Assembly (NCBI RefSeq): GCF_020536995.1 | Contig: NC_068358.1 | Location: forward strand, 48,766,840-48,830,839 | Direction of reading: 5' to 3' | DNA length: 64,000 nt | Source: Dreissena polymorpha | Taxonomy: Eukaryota > Mollusca > Bivalvia > Myida > Dreissenidae | Shown: in pieces, positions 23,701 through 36,260 of the stretch | How positions within the stretch are numbered: position 1 is the stretch's first letter | Layout of the letters: each line of letters opens with the position of its first letter | Notes under the pieces: generated by a model | Database searches by the model: none | What the model was told of the DNA's origin: nothing | What the model saw: the letters and a program-made list of their open reading frames with translations, nothing else | Position numbers and translations under genes: made by a program

Positions 23701-24248
23701 AAAGATGGGACTCAATTCAAAATATACTAAATGTTGCTAAAGAAAATCTTACACCAGAGGAAGATATATCCCATAACATTGTTTTAGTAAAAAGCATTTA
23801 ATAACATTCAGTAAATGGTATTCAATGGCATTTTTCTGTGAATGCCATTGAATGACATATTTTGGTGAATGTCATTCCATGACATCTATTAACGATTGAC
23901 ATTTAATGACATTGATCTGTTTCAGTGAATGCAAACCTGGGCAAGCAGCGGGAGGCGGCGGAGGAGCGCGAGGCGTTACAGAGGATGATCGAGGACAACC
24001 GCCGCCACGAGGAGGAGCAGGCCATGCGCAACAAGGAGAAGCACGCGACCTACCAGCGCGACCTCATTGGCCAGATTGAGTACAACCAGAGCCTCGCCAG
24101 ACAGAACTTTGATCGTGACGAGCAGGAGTACAAGATGGGCATGCAAACAGAGAAGGAGTACCAGGCAAGGCTGAAGGCTTGCCTTGATAACCCGTTTGAC
24201 GAAAAGATGCACCCCATGCGCCGGGCCATGGCTCAACGGTCCACTTAG
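17771..24248 (+). CDS. CFAP53: Cilia- and flagella-associated protein 53 (CCDC11), complete, 8 exons
   Basis: Known family role: an axonemal microtubule inner protein and centriolar-satellite component needed for motile cilia; human loss causes laterality defects. Exons: 17771-17839, 20186-20415, 20537-20710, 20901-21204, 21873-21974, 22483-22599, 22980-23196, 23926-24248; all join in phase to 511 aa (human 514). Seen: N-terminal RTREFTGPTP, a Glu/Lys/Arg-rich coiled coil over almost the whole length, QCEELRSTL near residue 160, YARLWEEDMLAK near 201-212 and a C-terminal HPMRRAMAQ block; all align by memory with human CCDC11 (QFRERCEELR, FSKLWEEDRLAK, HPMRKA). The start is the first ATG of an ATGATG pair; the second is equally usable. 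A CRE/ETS pair lies upstream and AATAAA at 24280. Intron 1 (2.3 kb) holds the small ORF at 18778-19277. Confidence 0.94.
18778..19277 (+). CDS. Possible two-exon 46-aa ORF or duplicated 3' gene end in CFAP53 intron 1
   Basis: Exon a (18778-18834) ends CTG|GTAAGT; exon b (19194-19277) follows TTTTTGTTTTCAG. They join in phase 0 and end at a TGA, with AATAAA at 19315-19320. The second exon encodes an acidic tail (DLDVGDSDNDHDGMEMS). The splice sites, stop and poly(A) signal are in the order expected of a real last intron and exon, so this may be a duplicated gene end, an alternative last exon for transcripts from the CFAP53 promoter, or chance. I do not recognise the protein. Confidence 0.3.
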
Positions 24249-24279
24249 ACCTGGGTTCTTCAGTGGGAGCTTGATGTTA

Positions 24280-24285
24280 AATAAA
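24280..24285 (+). other. Poly(A) signal of CFAP53
   Basis: AATAAA 32 bases after the CFAP53 stop codon. The 3' UTR is therefore very short. Confidence 0.7.
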
Positions 24286-24299
24286 GATTTTCAGCTTGA

Positions 24300-24611
24300 A
24301 ATTGTGAAAAATTGTAGTTAATAAATGTACAAGTTTCACTCCAAAAACAAGTGTTTGTTTGTCTATAACAATTTTGAACTGCTGATTTAATGGTTGCAAG
24401 TTTTTATTGTATGTAGATATTTAAATTCATTATACTTTATGTAAAGAATGTTGACAAAATTGTACTTCTGTACTCTGTACTTTTTATTTTAAATGTTAAT
24501 TAAAGAAAACACAATCACTATTTGTCACTTTTAATGATGAGTGCATAGACTAAAAACCCATTATAATGTAAATGAGTTTATTATTTTTTTATTTGTGAAT
24601 AAATTGACCTG

Positions 24612-24642
<31 letters not shown>

Positions 24643-26340
24643 AAATATGTTTTGTTGCTTTATTTTTCAGCCATCACCATATTTTTCTGTGATATTTATA
24701 CGATTTGTTGACCCTTCCATAATTCCAAACATTTATGCAACAAAGTTTGTGCTATTATTGATAACTTACAAATCTTCATGTTTTGTAACAAAAACTTAAA
24801 AAAGCAATGATATTGAAAACATAATGGCATGGTTGTCACAAAAAACTATTTTCCTTGGTACTTGTAACTAATGGTTCTGTGTGCTTTGTGAACTTAATGT
24901 TTATTTATGAAACTTTACTACAATTTCCAGTAAATATTGTTTGCATTATTTATTTTTTGGTAGTTCACACATTTTAATCTGAAAATAGTGAATATTTGTA
25001 CTATATCTTAAAATATTGTTTTTCTTGTGTATAGTCTTCTATATGACTTCCATGTATTATATCATGATAAATCTGTTATCAGAAGTATATTCATTTTTAA
25101 TTTTCTGTTTAACATGTTGACACATTTTAATTGTTGATTGGCAATTTTAAAAAATATGAGCAAAATAAAGTACCGGTATTATGATGTTCTATGCCAGTGT
25201 TCAATGTGATCGTTGCTCTTAATACAGAATATGTGCACTCTATGCGTTATCATGAATGATTATAATTTAATTCCAGTGATGGATAAATTGTATATGCAGT
25301 TTTCTGATAAACAAGAATGCTCTTGTTATAATATACACTGTGCTTGGACATTGATCTGGTTAGTTTACTGCCTGTCAGACATGTTAGGAATTGAACAATC
25401 TGTAACTGGGTTTTCATGACCATCATGTTTAAAGTTTTAAGTACTAAAGTGATTTTTAACATAGATCTTCATTCTAATTGGTATTGTGTTTTGAGGGGAA
25501 AGCAAAGTTCCAGGTCCAGTTTTACGAAGCTTCTTTGAATATTTTGCATATAAATTACATCGTTGTTTCTTCAATTTATTGAAATAGTTAAAAGTACACA
25601 GTTTACATGTATATTTATTCATTTAACTTAATCTATAAAACTATTACCTTGTGTCAATTAATAAACTTTAAAGAATATTATTAAATTTAATTTCTCTGAA
25701 TTAGTTAAAGAATTTCATAAATAGCCGACGTAAAAAAAGCCCCATCTGTCTAATATGAATGACCACAAACCAAACTGCAATTGTGTTCACAATCCAAGCA
25801 TTTATGAGAGGGCAAGTTAATGACGCTGAAAGTATTTTGAAGATTATGAGGTCCTTCTGTGCCTGTGGTTGTATTATTAGGATCTGGAGTCTGTCCAAGT
25901 ATGTCTACCTAATTAACTTGCTTGATTATGTAATTTTGAATTATAGGTGCAACTTCCAGCTATTAATGTTTCCAGATGTGTGTTAAATTTTGGTGTAGTC
26001 TGGTGATGAGGAAGGACGCTGACAAACCAGAGGAAACCCCACCTGTCGGTAAAGCCAATCGAACTAGATTAACACACTAATGCCTGACTAAATTGCTATT
26101 GATAAACTCCATGCCATACAACCAGGATACTCTATGGACACTACACAAGGTTCATGTTTACTGGCTTAAGTTCAGCAAATTGATTAAAAAAAAAGAACAC
26201 ACCATGTACTAGTACTTCCCTGATTTATTTTCAAAAACAAAACATTGACATGTATAGTATATGTTACAAATAGTTTTCAAAAAAGTTGCGCTCAAAGGTG
26301 AATTTTTTCAATAGTTGGCCATTATTTTCAGTTTTTTGTG
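24300..26340. other. Spacer between CFAP53 and the BTB-THAP gene, left part
   Basis: No gene seen. There is a short (TA)n run at about 24616-24636. The remainder is AT-rich sequence with only chance ORFs. The two neighbouring genes converge on this interval. Confidence 0.5.
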
Positions 26341-26343
26341 CTA

Positions 26344-27077
26344 AAACAAAGAGGGCCATATGCAGGAGGTCGCCACTAAGGAACTGTTAGAATCAGCTTT
26401 TATTATGTTTCAAGAAGCATTTTCGAAATTAAATGATAGTCCAAATTAATATTCTGAAAAAGTTTCATAATTGGAAAAAAAATGGCCTCTCTTAAGTGTC
26501 CAAACCCTTTAAAAAAAATTAACCTAGTTTTTAGTCCCAAATGATCCAGTCAAGTTCAACAAAAGATATGATTGGGACAAATGTTCTGACCAAGTTTCAT
26601 TAAGATTATGCAATAAATTTGGCCTCTAGTGTTCACATCCTTTTTCTTTAATTTGACCCAGTGATCTAGTTTCAGACCCCAAATGATCCAACATCTAATT
26701 CAGCTTTAATAATATTGAAAGCATGTGCTCAAGAGTCATGAAGATATGGCAATAAAATTTGCATCAAAAGTGATTACATGCTTTTTCTTTAATTGAAACT
26801 TTATTTTTTCAATAAATGTTCTGACCAAGTTCCATGAGCATTGGACAACAAATGTGCCCTCTGAAGCATTCACAAGCTTTTTTTCTATAATTTGACCAAC
26901 TGACCTAGCTTTTGACCTCATATGAACCAGTTTCTAACTCTGATGTGATATAATTGGGACAACTATTATGACCACATTTAATAAAGATTGTGAAATGTGG
27001 CCTGAAAAATGTAAAGGTAAATATTGATGCAAGATAAAGTCATCAAAAAGCTCACATTGAGCACACTGTGAGCTAAA
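26344..27077 (-). mobile_element. Degenerate copy of the AGCTCACCTGAG / GGGCC-ended family
   Basis: It starts AAAGAGGGCC and ends GCTCACATTGAGCACACTGTGAGCTAAA. These are the inverted ends of the element at 59143-61173. Inside are diverged monomers with CCAAGTTTCATTAAGAT and TTTGACCCAGTGATCTAG. It looks old. Confidence 0.55.
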
Positions 27078-27797
27078 CAGTTAACAGCAGAATATTAACT
27101 TTAGTTAATATTAGTCATTATTAAAAAACAAAATGCTATGGAACAATGACAAATGATTGTTTATTTGGCATGCAAATTGCAACACGAGACATGATCAAAC
27201 ATACAAAATAATAAGTCATCATTTCATTGAATGAAACAAAATTCGCTCCTTGAAAAAAAAAATCCAACTAGCAAACTGTTTGCCAGCCTGACAACATATG
27301 GACAATATTACAAATATACACCAAAAGACCTACAAATACATAATACACAATAATATAACAATAATTATGTTAATATTTTCAGAATTAATAACCCAATTAG
27401 ACATGCATTTAAAGTTTGTGCATTTTAATCTAATAATAGTCTTTTTAAAACTTAATCTGTATTCAACACTAACATTATACATATCTTTAAAAACAAAACA
27501 TAGCAACACATTGATTTATTGCTGTTATTAATGTTATTCTCACTGTTCACTATTGGTAATGGCTAACACAAACTAAATTGAATGTGATTAGACAAAGCAT
27601 GCCTCTCAATGCTTCTAAGTGCAAATGAGACTAAACTTGCACATGTTAAATTGGTCAGATCATTAATTGATAAAAGAAGATTCAAAGAGTCAGCAATTTC
27701 AATTTCAACTCCAGAACAAAGGGATGATCACTGCAATAACAAATGAGGAGAAAACTGGTGAAATCATTAAAAGAAAATTTTTAATAACTAATTTAAT

Positions 27798-28315
27798 AAC
27801 AAGAAACCGTCGGAGACGGGTGATGCTCCCCAAAGTTTTTTTGTCACAATATTGCACTATATATTCAGATAAAAGGAAACGTCTTGAGGGGCATAACTTT
27901 GGACAAAATAATATGATGGATGGTTTAACAACTTAAAAATTTCAAAGGGCAGAACCTCTCTAAATCATCTAACCAGAACCCACAAATAACATACGCATCT
28001 CCTCAAGGTAGTTAAGCTTCCCATAAAGCTTCATTGAATTCCAGTCAGTAGTTGGGGGGGACAAGAATTGCACTATATGTACAGTTTATAGAAATTTTCA
28101 AAGGGCCATAACTCTGTGAAAAATCATCCGACCATAACTGGCTGATAATATGCCCATCTTCTGTTTGTAGTGAAGCTTCCCATAAAGGTTCATTGAATTC
28201 CGGTCATTACTTGCTGAGAAATAGCCCGGACAAAAAATGTGCGTGGACAGACACACGCACAGACAGACGAAGCGGCAAATATATGTTCCTCCCAAAAATT
28301 TTGGGGGAGCATAAT
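27798..28315 (+). mobile_element. AACAAGA-ended element with terminal C/G hairpin
   Basis: It starts AACAAGAAACCGTCGGAGAC and ends in a hairpin of CTCCCAAAA and TTTTGGGGGAG followed by CATAAT. Just inside the hairpin is a GACAGACACACGCACAGACAGACG tract (28247-28270). The middle has two diverged monomers containing AAGCTTCCCATAAAG and CATTGAATTCC. Non-coding. Confidence 0.65.
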
Positions 28316-29047
28316 AAGGTAAACAATCAAAGTAGGTGAAGTTATGATAAATCAAACACATTCATTCAGTTTAGAGTAGATCAGACAATAACATTCGACT
28401 TAAAGAGTGGAAATGAATGTGATCTTAAGACCAATGCATGAAGTGATTTTTATGGTTATTGAAACTGGCCAAGATATTTTGCCCGCACATATAATGATGA
28501 AGTTTAGTAGCAGTGTTCTCATAAAGTCTGTTGGACTTAGAGCCAACAAGCCAAACCAATCCTGTTATCTTTGATGGGGACATAATAATCATGACTCATC
28601 AAATCTTATTACACTTATTAAGTAGTAAATACTACAGTTGTACAAAAAACATATAACATACAAATTATGGCATTAAAATGGTGCATCTGAATAACATTAG
28701 AACTAAAGAACGTTTAGATTCTTTGTGATGGCAATAACCTTAATTTAAACTGTGTTTGTCATTAAATGATGCTTGACAAAGCTGATGCAAATAATGAACA
28801 TAAAATTGTTATTAAGTAATCGGCACAACACTTAATATGGAGTCAAAAACTCTTTAACATCATACATGTACACATACTAACTTTTTTAAATATTCTATAC
28901 CCTAAAATAGTCCATTCATTTACACAAATAATTATTTTTGTTGTAAAATATACCTTTTTAAAAATACAACTATTGTAAAACAAGGATCTACAAAGCATAT
29001 ACAAATGTAGAAAAAATATTTACAGTATGCAAGTTTGGACAAATCAT
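28316..29047 (-). other. Downstream of the BTB-THAP stop: 3' UTR and spacer
   Basis: No ORF or repeat boundary of note. The 3' UTR of the minus-strand gene must lie here, but I did not find an unambiguous AATAAA on that strand. Confidence 0.4.
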
Positions 29048-32000
29048 TCAGTTTATACCATACTGAGCTTTCTTTTTTTGTGAGACACTACCATACTCAT
29101 TTACCACAGGTTTAGTTGGATGACAAACCACAACAGTCTTGGTCTGTGGTGAATTTAGACCATTATTCTTGTTTGTGGTCCACAGTTTCTGAGGTACAGC
29201 CATCTTTGTCACTGGATCGCAAATGAAAACCTTTGAGTTACTTGGCATCTCTGGGTGAAATAAGGTATGCCTCGCTGGGTAGATCTTACGTTCTACTTTA
29301 ACCAACCCCATACCAAACTTATCAGTCAGGGTCCTTGTGACTACACGTGGCTTGGCTATGACGCCAGTTGCATAGCTGGAGCGACATCCCTTTGGCACGA
29401 TTCCTGCTGGCGGAAAGTACATCTTCTTATCATAAGTTGCCTGATGCTCATCGACCGTACTGGAGAAATAGTCAAACGTGCTACGTAGCAATTTGTTTTT
29501 CTCCCAAGAGTCTTCGTCTCCCTCGATCTCTTCATCAAAGTCTATATCCATCATCTTGCTGTAGTCAATCTTACATTTCTCTCTCAAGGTCATTCTTTTT
29601 TTAGGACTGCTTGGACCAGTTGCTTTATCGTTCGTCTCCTCATTTGTTCGCTGCAGGCCAAGGCCAAACATTTGCGCTTCCTGATTGTCTGAGTCTGTAT
29701 TTGTTTCAGAATCCACAATCTTCTTCTTCACCTTCCTTTTTGTCTTAGCAGGTTTTCTTTTGGATTCTACGTTTGCTTTTTCATGAGAGGATGTTGCAGA
29801 AACATGATCTAAGACTTTTGCTGACACCCCTGAAAATGCAGGTTCGAGGTTGTCATCAGTATAACCATTCATGTTGCTATTTAAATCGCTCTTTCCATCT
29901 GATGGCTCATGGTGTTCGTTCCAGCTACCAAAAAAAGTCCCAAAACAGTTTGCAGCCCCAGTTTGCACTGGTTCATAGTCCTGGTCTTCAACTTCCCTCT
30001 TGACCACAATATCAGTGTCAACGGACAGCAGCTGACTGGTGTTAGTGTAGTACTCATTGTCAAGCGGCTCTTTCTTGATAATAACTGGAATATCAACGTC
30101 ATCAAGTGGCTCTGTCTTGATAATCACTGGAATATCGACGTCGGAATTCGAGTCTGAAACTGATATTGGACCTCAAGAAAACAAGGCATAAAGTATTCAT
30201 CAATCTAAATATTTAATCATTGGAATACATCAGTTTAGAAATATTGTTAGATTCAAATTAATTGATTGGTCATATTGTTTGTGACATAAATTTGTTTTAC
30301 CAAATCAGATAAACAACTCAATTAGAAAGTGATCTGATCAAATTTTGATGTAAGTTATTGTGCGAAATGCATGAATGCTCAAATGAACTTCTGCTTGAAA
30401 AATTAATCAAGCATACCACTCTTAAAAGTAACATTATTTTGAGTTCACTAAAAAAAAAAGAAGGATTACCATTTTCATATTGTTTATAAGGCAATTTTAA
30501 TACATGTATATATTTGCTTTTGGTCATTTTTCAAAATCAATTATCACGTTTTCATGGAATATGCACATGAAATATGCATAATGTTAAAAATAGTCTTTTT
30601 GTCAAATGATTTTATTCCAGAATATTTTATGTTTTGAGGAAGAAGAGTATTATAACACATTCAATATAAACATAAATGTGTATCACTTTCTTGGCAATAA
30701 TCATTACAAACCTTGTAAAGATGACTGAGAGGTTTCTGCAGATGCAATTTCTTCCTCCTGACTTCTCCTCATTTGACTCTGGACAACCGGTGAGTCGAGG
30801 TCCTTATAGATATTCTTCTTACGCACAAAACCAGTCTGTGATGCAAGAGTTTTCTTTTCAGACTCAAACAGTTTGTTTTGCTTTGACTTTCCCATTTCAA
30901 ATGTCTGGACTTCATACTCTTCCTGAGATTGAGCCAAATACTCTTTCTTCTCAGCAATGGTGGAGTGCTTTATTTCAAATATGCATGGAATGGCTCCAAG
31001 CTTCAGCGAGCTTTTCACTTGGTCCTCGGGCCTGAAATGGTACTTGCAGATCCCAAGACACTGGCTGGCTGGTCTCTGCAGGTGGAAACAGGAGAAAACA
31101 CTTAGGCTTTGTCACAAATCTTACAAATAACCACTAACAGATTTGTAAGTGACATGGAAGCCATGCGTATGGCTAAGTTAAGCAGCATCCTCATCAAAAA
31201 TAACTACAGCATCACACTGTCATTGCTAGCACTATAATGAAGCAACACCAACTCTTGTTAAAAGTTGCACTGAAGCCAACATAACAGGGTACACTAAAGC
31301 ATCAATTGGCAGCCATATTTTTAAACAGACCAGAGCATGGTCAAGATATCAGTGAAACAGTTTTTCTGAGCAAGTTTCATGATGATCCTGCAAAAATTGT
31401 CACTTTTAGAGTTTTCACAAGATTTCATAACAGCCATCTAAGGAAAACAGCCCCTTACTGCTATGATTTTAAGCGGCATCAAACAATTTTAAATAATTCA
31501 AAATAATATTAGAACAAAGATTCTGTGAACGTTTCAGGAAGATTGGACTTTAAATATGACCTCACAAGGTATTACTTTAGCTACATAAAGACAAATGTAT
31601 TACCCCCTTGTGGCCATATTTTTAAATGGACTGGAACCATTTGAAAAATCAGCCTAGAAATCATTAAAACAAAGATTCTGAGCGAGTTTTATCTCTGGGT
31701 AAAAAATGTGGTTTCTGGACTGTTTACCGGGAATTACTACATGTATATTCATATAAGGAAAATTGTCCTGCACCAGGGCAGCCATTATTTTTACGGACTA
31801 AAGCCATTTTAAAACTCAGCTGAGATATCGTTAAAGCTTTTTTCTTTAATTTGAGCATGACCTGGTTTTGACCCCACTAGGCTCAGTTTGGAACTCTGCC
31901 TAGATATCATAAGAAAAATGTTTTTACAAGGCTTATGATAATTTGGCAATAAATGCAGCCTATAGAGTGAGCACAAGGTAAATGTTGAGGATGCACAACA

Positions 32001-35000
32001 GACAAGCAATGATGAACAAAATGTGATCATCATGAGAACCACAGTCACTTCAGAAGGTCAGCCCATATGTGTGATGCTTACATAATATTTCCGACCACAT
32101 TTTTTTACAATCGCTTGGAGCCATTCTTCCTTCCTCTTCATGGATCCGGGATAAACATGGATACGGAACTCCTTATCTCCTGGCTGTGCCCTGCCTCTGC
32201 AGCCTGGCACTCCACATGGAAATATATCCTGAAATATTATGAAAAACATTATAAGTTGTTTTTTAAGTACAAATGGTATATAACATTATTTTCAACCTCA
32301 GTTTCATGTTAACAATTTTGTATGCAAATACATGCAAATAAGTAATAACTGCCTGATTGTTTTGTAATATGTCAGACGAGGCTTAGAATAACAGTCAGGC
32401 TTGCTTAGACCTCATGTTATTCCTGCAGAGCCCGATATATTACAAAATGAACCCGCAGTAAACTGCTATGCGCATGTTCTTTTTAGTAACAGTGAACTTG
32501 AACCCACTGGCCCCAAATGTTATCTCTAGATCAGCAAAATATCTCCATCCTAACTGAAGTAATTGAAAGCAAACATTTTGATATATTATAAGCAACAGTG
32601 ACCTTCAATTTAGTTTTTAATTGATTTTCAATTAAATACCTATAGCAGATACACAGTGGTATGAAGATGGTGCACGTTTACATTAACCAGAGCATCACAC
32701 AGTCCCTCATCACGACAGTTGTGTGAGTAGATAGCTCAGACTGTTCAGTGAATTATCTGTCTAATTATGTTCTGTAATCTGACAATGTTATATGTAAATT
32801 TGAACAAAGTAATGTTTGCTGAAGTGAACTTACGTTTTTTGATGTAACAGGTGCAGAGATTACTTTTGTAGACCTGTCACCAAAAACTCTCATCATATCA
32901 GTAGTCTCAGTAGTTGTTCCCTTGGATGACAATATAGCAGATGTGTACGCAGCACTGGATTCAGACTGGCAATCAGGTGATATCAGTGGAAGTTTAGTGT
33001 CAAGCCTTCCTGTTGTAAAAGATATTAAAAATAGTGAAAGTTTTCTCAACTAAATGATTTCATTATTTTAGGTACAACAATCTTTCTAATGTGTTGGTAA
33101 AGTCAAATGTGTACACATTTCATGATGATATCTATAAGAATACAAATATGCACACAATACAGAACTGATTTGATTTGTTAATTGTTTATGGGGGCAATTA
33201 ATATAACTTTAATATTTGAATCACTGGCATTCATTAGAATTCTCAAAAAGAAAACATAATCACCAGAAGTTGCTTTTTCACGAAGATATTTCAGACAGAC
33301 ATTCTCCAGTTCTTCATAGCCCAACACAACAGCTGCCATCAGAACATATGGTACCTAGAACATGCATAATAGATTTCTTAACAGATGATGACTTTGAAGT
33401 TTCAATTTCATATTGCAGATTGTGTCCAGCTCTTCTACAGCTCGGGTGATAAAGCCAGATGCATAACCCATCTGTTTACATGATTCCAGGTAATATGTTG
33501 ACAGACAATAATTGGCATACAAATTATCATCATTTATCATAAAACATGAGGGACATAATAACCCTGTGATCCTCATTTGAATATAACAAAAAATGCAACT
33601 GTTATGGCACTATAAAACAAGAGTACCACATAACCGGTGCCAACGCTCGGCTGCGGGTGCAGTTTTGAATAAATGAAAGCTTGCCAGAATATTATTTTTT
33701 TAAGGTCAGTGACCTTGACCTTTGACCTAGTGACCCAAAAAAAAGGTGTGGCGTGTAGAACTCATCAAGGTGCATCTACATATAAATTTTCAAAGTTGTA
33801 GGTGGAAGCACCTTGATTTTAGAGCCAATGTAAAGGTTTTAGCACGACGCCTGCAGACGGCTGACAGCGGATGACGAGCTGGCTATGACAATACCTCAGG
33901 TTTTCTCAGAAAACAGCCGAGCTAAAAGTGACAAGCTCCTCTGTCAAAAGTAAAATGTAGAGAAGAGAAGAACAAGAGCTGTCTCCATAGGATAACATAT
34001 AACCCTGATAACGCTTTGATAGAAATTATGAGCATTTATCGAAACCTAAACGCATTTTTCAAAACTTAAATGCGAACCCTAAGTTCAAGATCAAGGTCAA
34101 AAAGGAGTCAAAATGTGTGCACGTATGGAAAGACCTTGTCCATATACACATGCATACCAAATACGAATGTTACATCTGAAGCGACATAGAAGTAATGAGC
34201 ACTTCTCGAAACCTTAACGCAAAGTGTGACAGACAGACGGACGGACAGTGCGATCACTATATGCCCTCCTTCGGGGGCATAAAAACTTATAGAAATTATA
34301 AGTTTATTCCATATACTTAAATAAAGTTACATTTACAAAATGGCAGTGCATCTTGAAACATTTCTGTTCAATGTTTTTTTTTTTTTTTAAATCCGCTCAT
34401 TCATTTCTGAAGATTTTCGAAGTTTTCAATAAAACTGCATTTTGTAAACTAGAATGCCACCTCGCACTTATTTTTTTTAATACTTTAAACTAATTTTAAG
34501 AAATTTGGTAGAAGGACACACAAGGAACATCTCTCATTTATTCTTAAAATGTTGTTATCCGATAGCATCATTTATATATAAAACATGTAATATGGGATCG
34601 AACAAGACTCTCCATCAGTTTACAGCTTACTTGTTCAGGGGTCATCTTGAGAACACCTGTGTATACATGCTCTATCACACTGATGCCTGTGCCGTATGGG
34701 ATACCATGCTTTGCAAGGTCAAGGCAATTCTCGTCACAATCTTGTTGGTCAGCACCTTTTGTAATCTGCATATACAACAAAAAGCTTTATGAGAATTTAA
34801 AAGTTGAACAAGATGTGTTTGTGAAACACAATGTCCCCCTATATGATGTTTGACATTGTAGGATGACCTTGACCTTGTGAAGGATGACCTTGACCTTGAC
34901 CTTTCACCACTCAAAATGTGCAGCTCCATGAGATACACATGCATGCCAAATATCAAGTTGCTATCTTCAATATTGCAAAAGTATTCATTAAATAAGCGAT

Positions 35001-36260
35001 TTGGGCCACATATATTTGACCTCTGACCTTGAAGGATGACCTTGACCTTGACCTTTCACCACTCAAAATGAGCAGCTCCATGAGATGCACATGCATGCCA
35101 AATATCAAGTTGCTATCTTCAATATTGCAAAAGTATTCATAAAATGAGCGATTTTGGCCACATATAATTGACCTCTGACCTTGAAGGATGACCTTGACCT
35201 TTCACCACTCAAAATGTGCAGCTCCATGAGATACACATGCATGCCAAATATCAAGTTGCTATCTTCAATATTGCAAAAGAATTCATAAAATGAGCGATTT
35301 TGGCCACATATATTTGACCTCTGACCTTGAAGGATGACCTTGACCTTTCACCACTCAAAATGTGCAGCTTCATGAGATACACATGCATGCCAAATATGAA
35401 GTTGCTATCTTCAATATAGCAAAAGTTATTGCAAAATGTTAAAGTTGGCGCAAACAGACAGACCAACAGACTAACAGACAGACCAACAGACAGACCAACA
35501 GACAGGGCAAAAACAATATGTCCCCCACTACTATAGTGGGGGACACAAAAAGGGGCGTTCATATAAAAAAATACTTCATATTTTATACCTCCTTCAAGTT
35601 TTCAATGTTGTTTTTTTATTACAAAGGCACATTTTAAAACACCTACTCTTGCATGTTCTTACATTAAGGTTATTGTTATATATTAAAATTAAATTATGCC
35701 TAAAAGCCATACTGATCGTTTGAGTTTTTATTATATAAGGAGAGCCAAATTTACAGTTTTTGTTTTCCAAGGTCACAAAATTGATATAGGCTTGTAAGTG
35801 AATTTAAAATGAAGATCAATTAATTATTAAATTATTGCATATGAAATTCATAACAACAGCAAACATTCACATTCACAAAATTGACATTATCTCATTATTT
35901 ATACACATCTACTTATGATCTAGTTTGCATATATTAGAGGGGCCAGGAAAACTTAATATGCCATATGCAGCCAGCTAGTCCCATACCAGCCTGCACAATT
36001 GCACAGTGTGGTCTAGAGCTACTTTGCCGGCCTGCTAATTAGGCCATGAAACCTTGTGTGACTATATTGAAATTAGCCTGTACCTTGGGAAAGTATATGT
36101 CTGCCAAGCACTTATGTATGTACACTGGTTTAGGACTGTCTACAAAAATCAACTTGACATCACAGTTCCATCCATTCTTGAACTGCGCGTACAGCCCCTG
36201 GAAGCCAGCTCTGTAGTGGACGTTACTCACAAAGTTTTCCGGCGCAAGAGTTCCTGCCAT
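29048..36260 (-). CDS. BTB/POZ plus THAP zinc-finger protein, 7 coding exons, 737 aa
   Basis: Exons (5' to 3'): 36084-36260, 34631-34765, 33264-33354, 32834-33009, 32082-32228, 30712-31075, 29048-30171; all phases agree. Residues about 30-133 read as a divergent BTB/POZ fold (CDVKLIFVD, PVYIHKCLADIYF, VIEHVYTGVL, LMAAVVLGYEELENVCLKYL), a dimerisation module. Residues 198-275 are a THAP domain: C198-x4-C203, W229, C252-x2-H255-F256 and a closing AIPCIF (270-275), the AVPTIF box; 48 residues separate the two metal pairs. THAP domains bind DNA through zinc. After a charged linker comes an acidic tail with IKTE (381-384), IKKE (395-398) and VKRE (420-423) SUMO-type motifs and a basic patch (KRKPAKTKRKVKKK), likely nuclear targeting. 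An in-frame TGA two codons before the ATG supports the start. I know no ortholog name; a nuclear transcription or chromatin role is inferred. Confidence 0.85.
31290..32040. repeat. Degenerate interspersed repeat in a BTB-THAP intron
   Basis: Diverged monomers (AGCCATATTTTTAAACAGAC near 31311, AGCCATTATTTTTACGGAC near 31781; AGCAAGTTTCATGATGATC) resemble the AGAGGCCACATTTATTGTCC family at 59143. Boundaries are uncertain. It lies in the intron between the two THAP-coding exons. Confidence 0.45.
33616..33929 (+). mobile_element. AACAAGAG-ended short element, copy B
   Basis: Second copy of the 1948-2266 element: it starts AACAAGAGTACCACATAACC and ends GAAAACAGCCGAGCTAAAA, with GTGACCTTGACCTTTGACC inside. 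It is in the intron between exons 2 and 3 of the BTB-THAP gene. Confidence 0.75.
33971..34281 (+). mobile_element. AACAAGAG-ended element with a terminal hairpin
   Basis: It starts AACAAGAGCTGTCTCCATAG, contains AAGATCAAGGTCAAAAAGG and ends GACAGACAGACGGACGGACA followed by a C-rich/G-rich hairpin at 34262-34279 (TGCCCTCCTTCGGGGGCA). It is only 42 bp from the preceding element. Confidence 0.65.
34808..35549 (+). mobile_element. AACAAGAT-ended element, four 140-bp monomers, perfect terminal hairpin
   Basis: It starts AACAAGATGTGTTTGTGAAA. Four tandem monomers each carry GGATGACCTTGACC, ACCACTCAAAATG and GCATGCCAAATATCAAGTTG. It then has an AACAGACAGACCAACAGACA tract and ends in a perfect 12-bp-stem hairpin (35519-35545, TGTCCCCCACTA / TAGTGGGGGACA). 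Related sequence, inverted, lies at 62041-62205. It begins 43 bases upstream of BTB-THAP exon 2 on the minus strand. Confidence 0.75.

Noticed and set aside
30676-31035. 119-codon plus-strand ORF
   Set aside because: Antisense of the second THAP-coding exon, which carries the conserved C-x2-H-F and AIPCIF motifs on the other strand.
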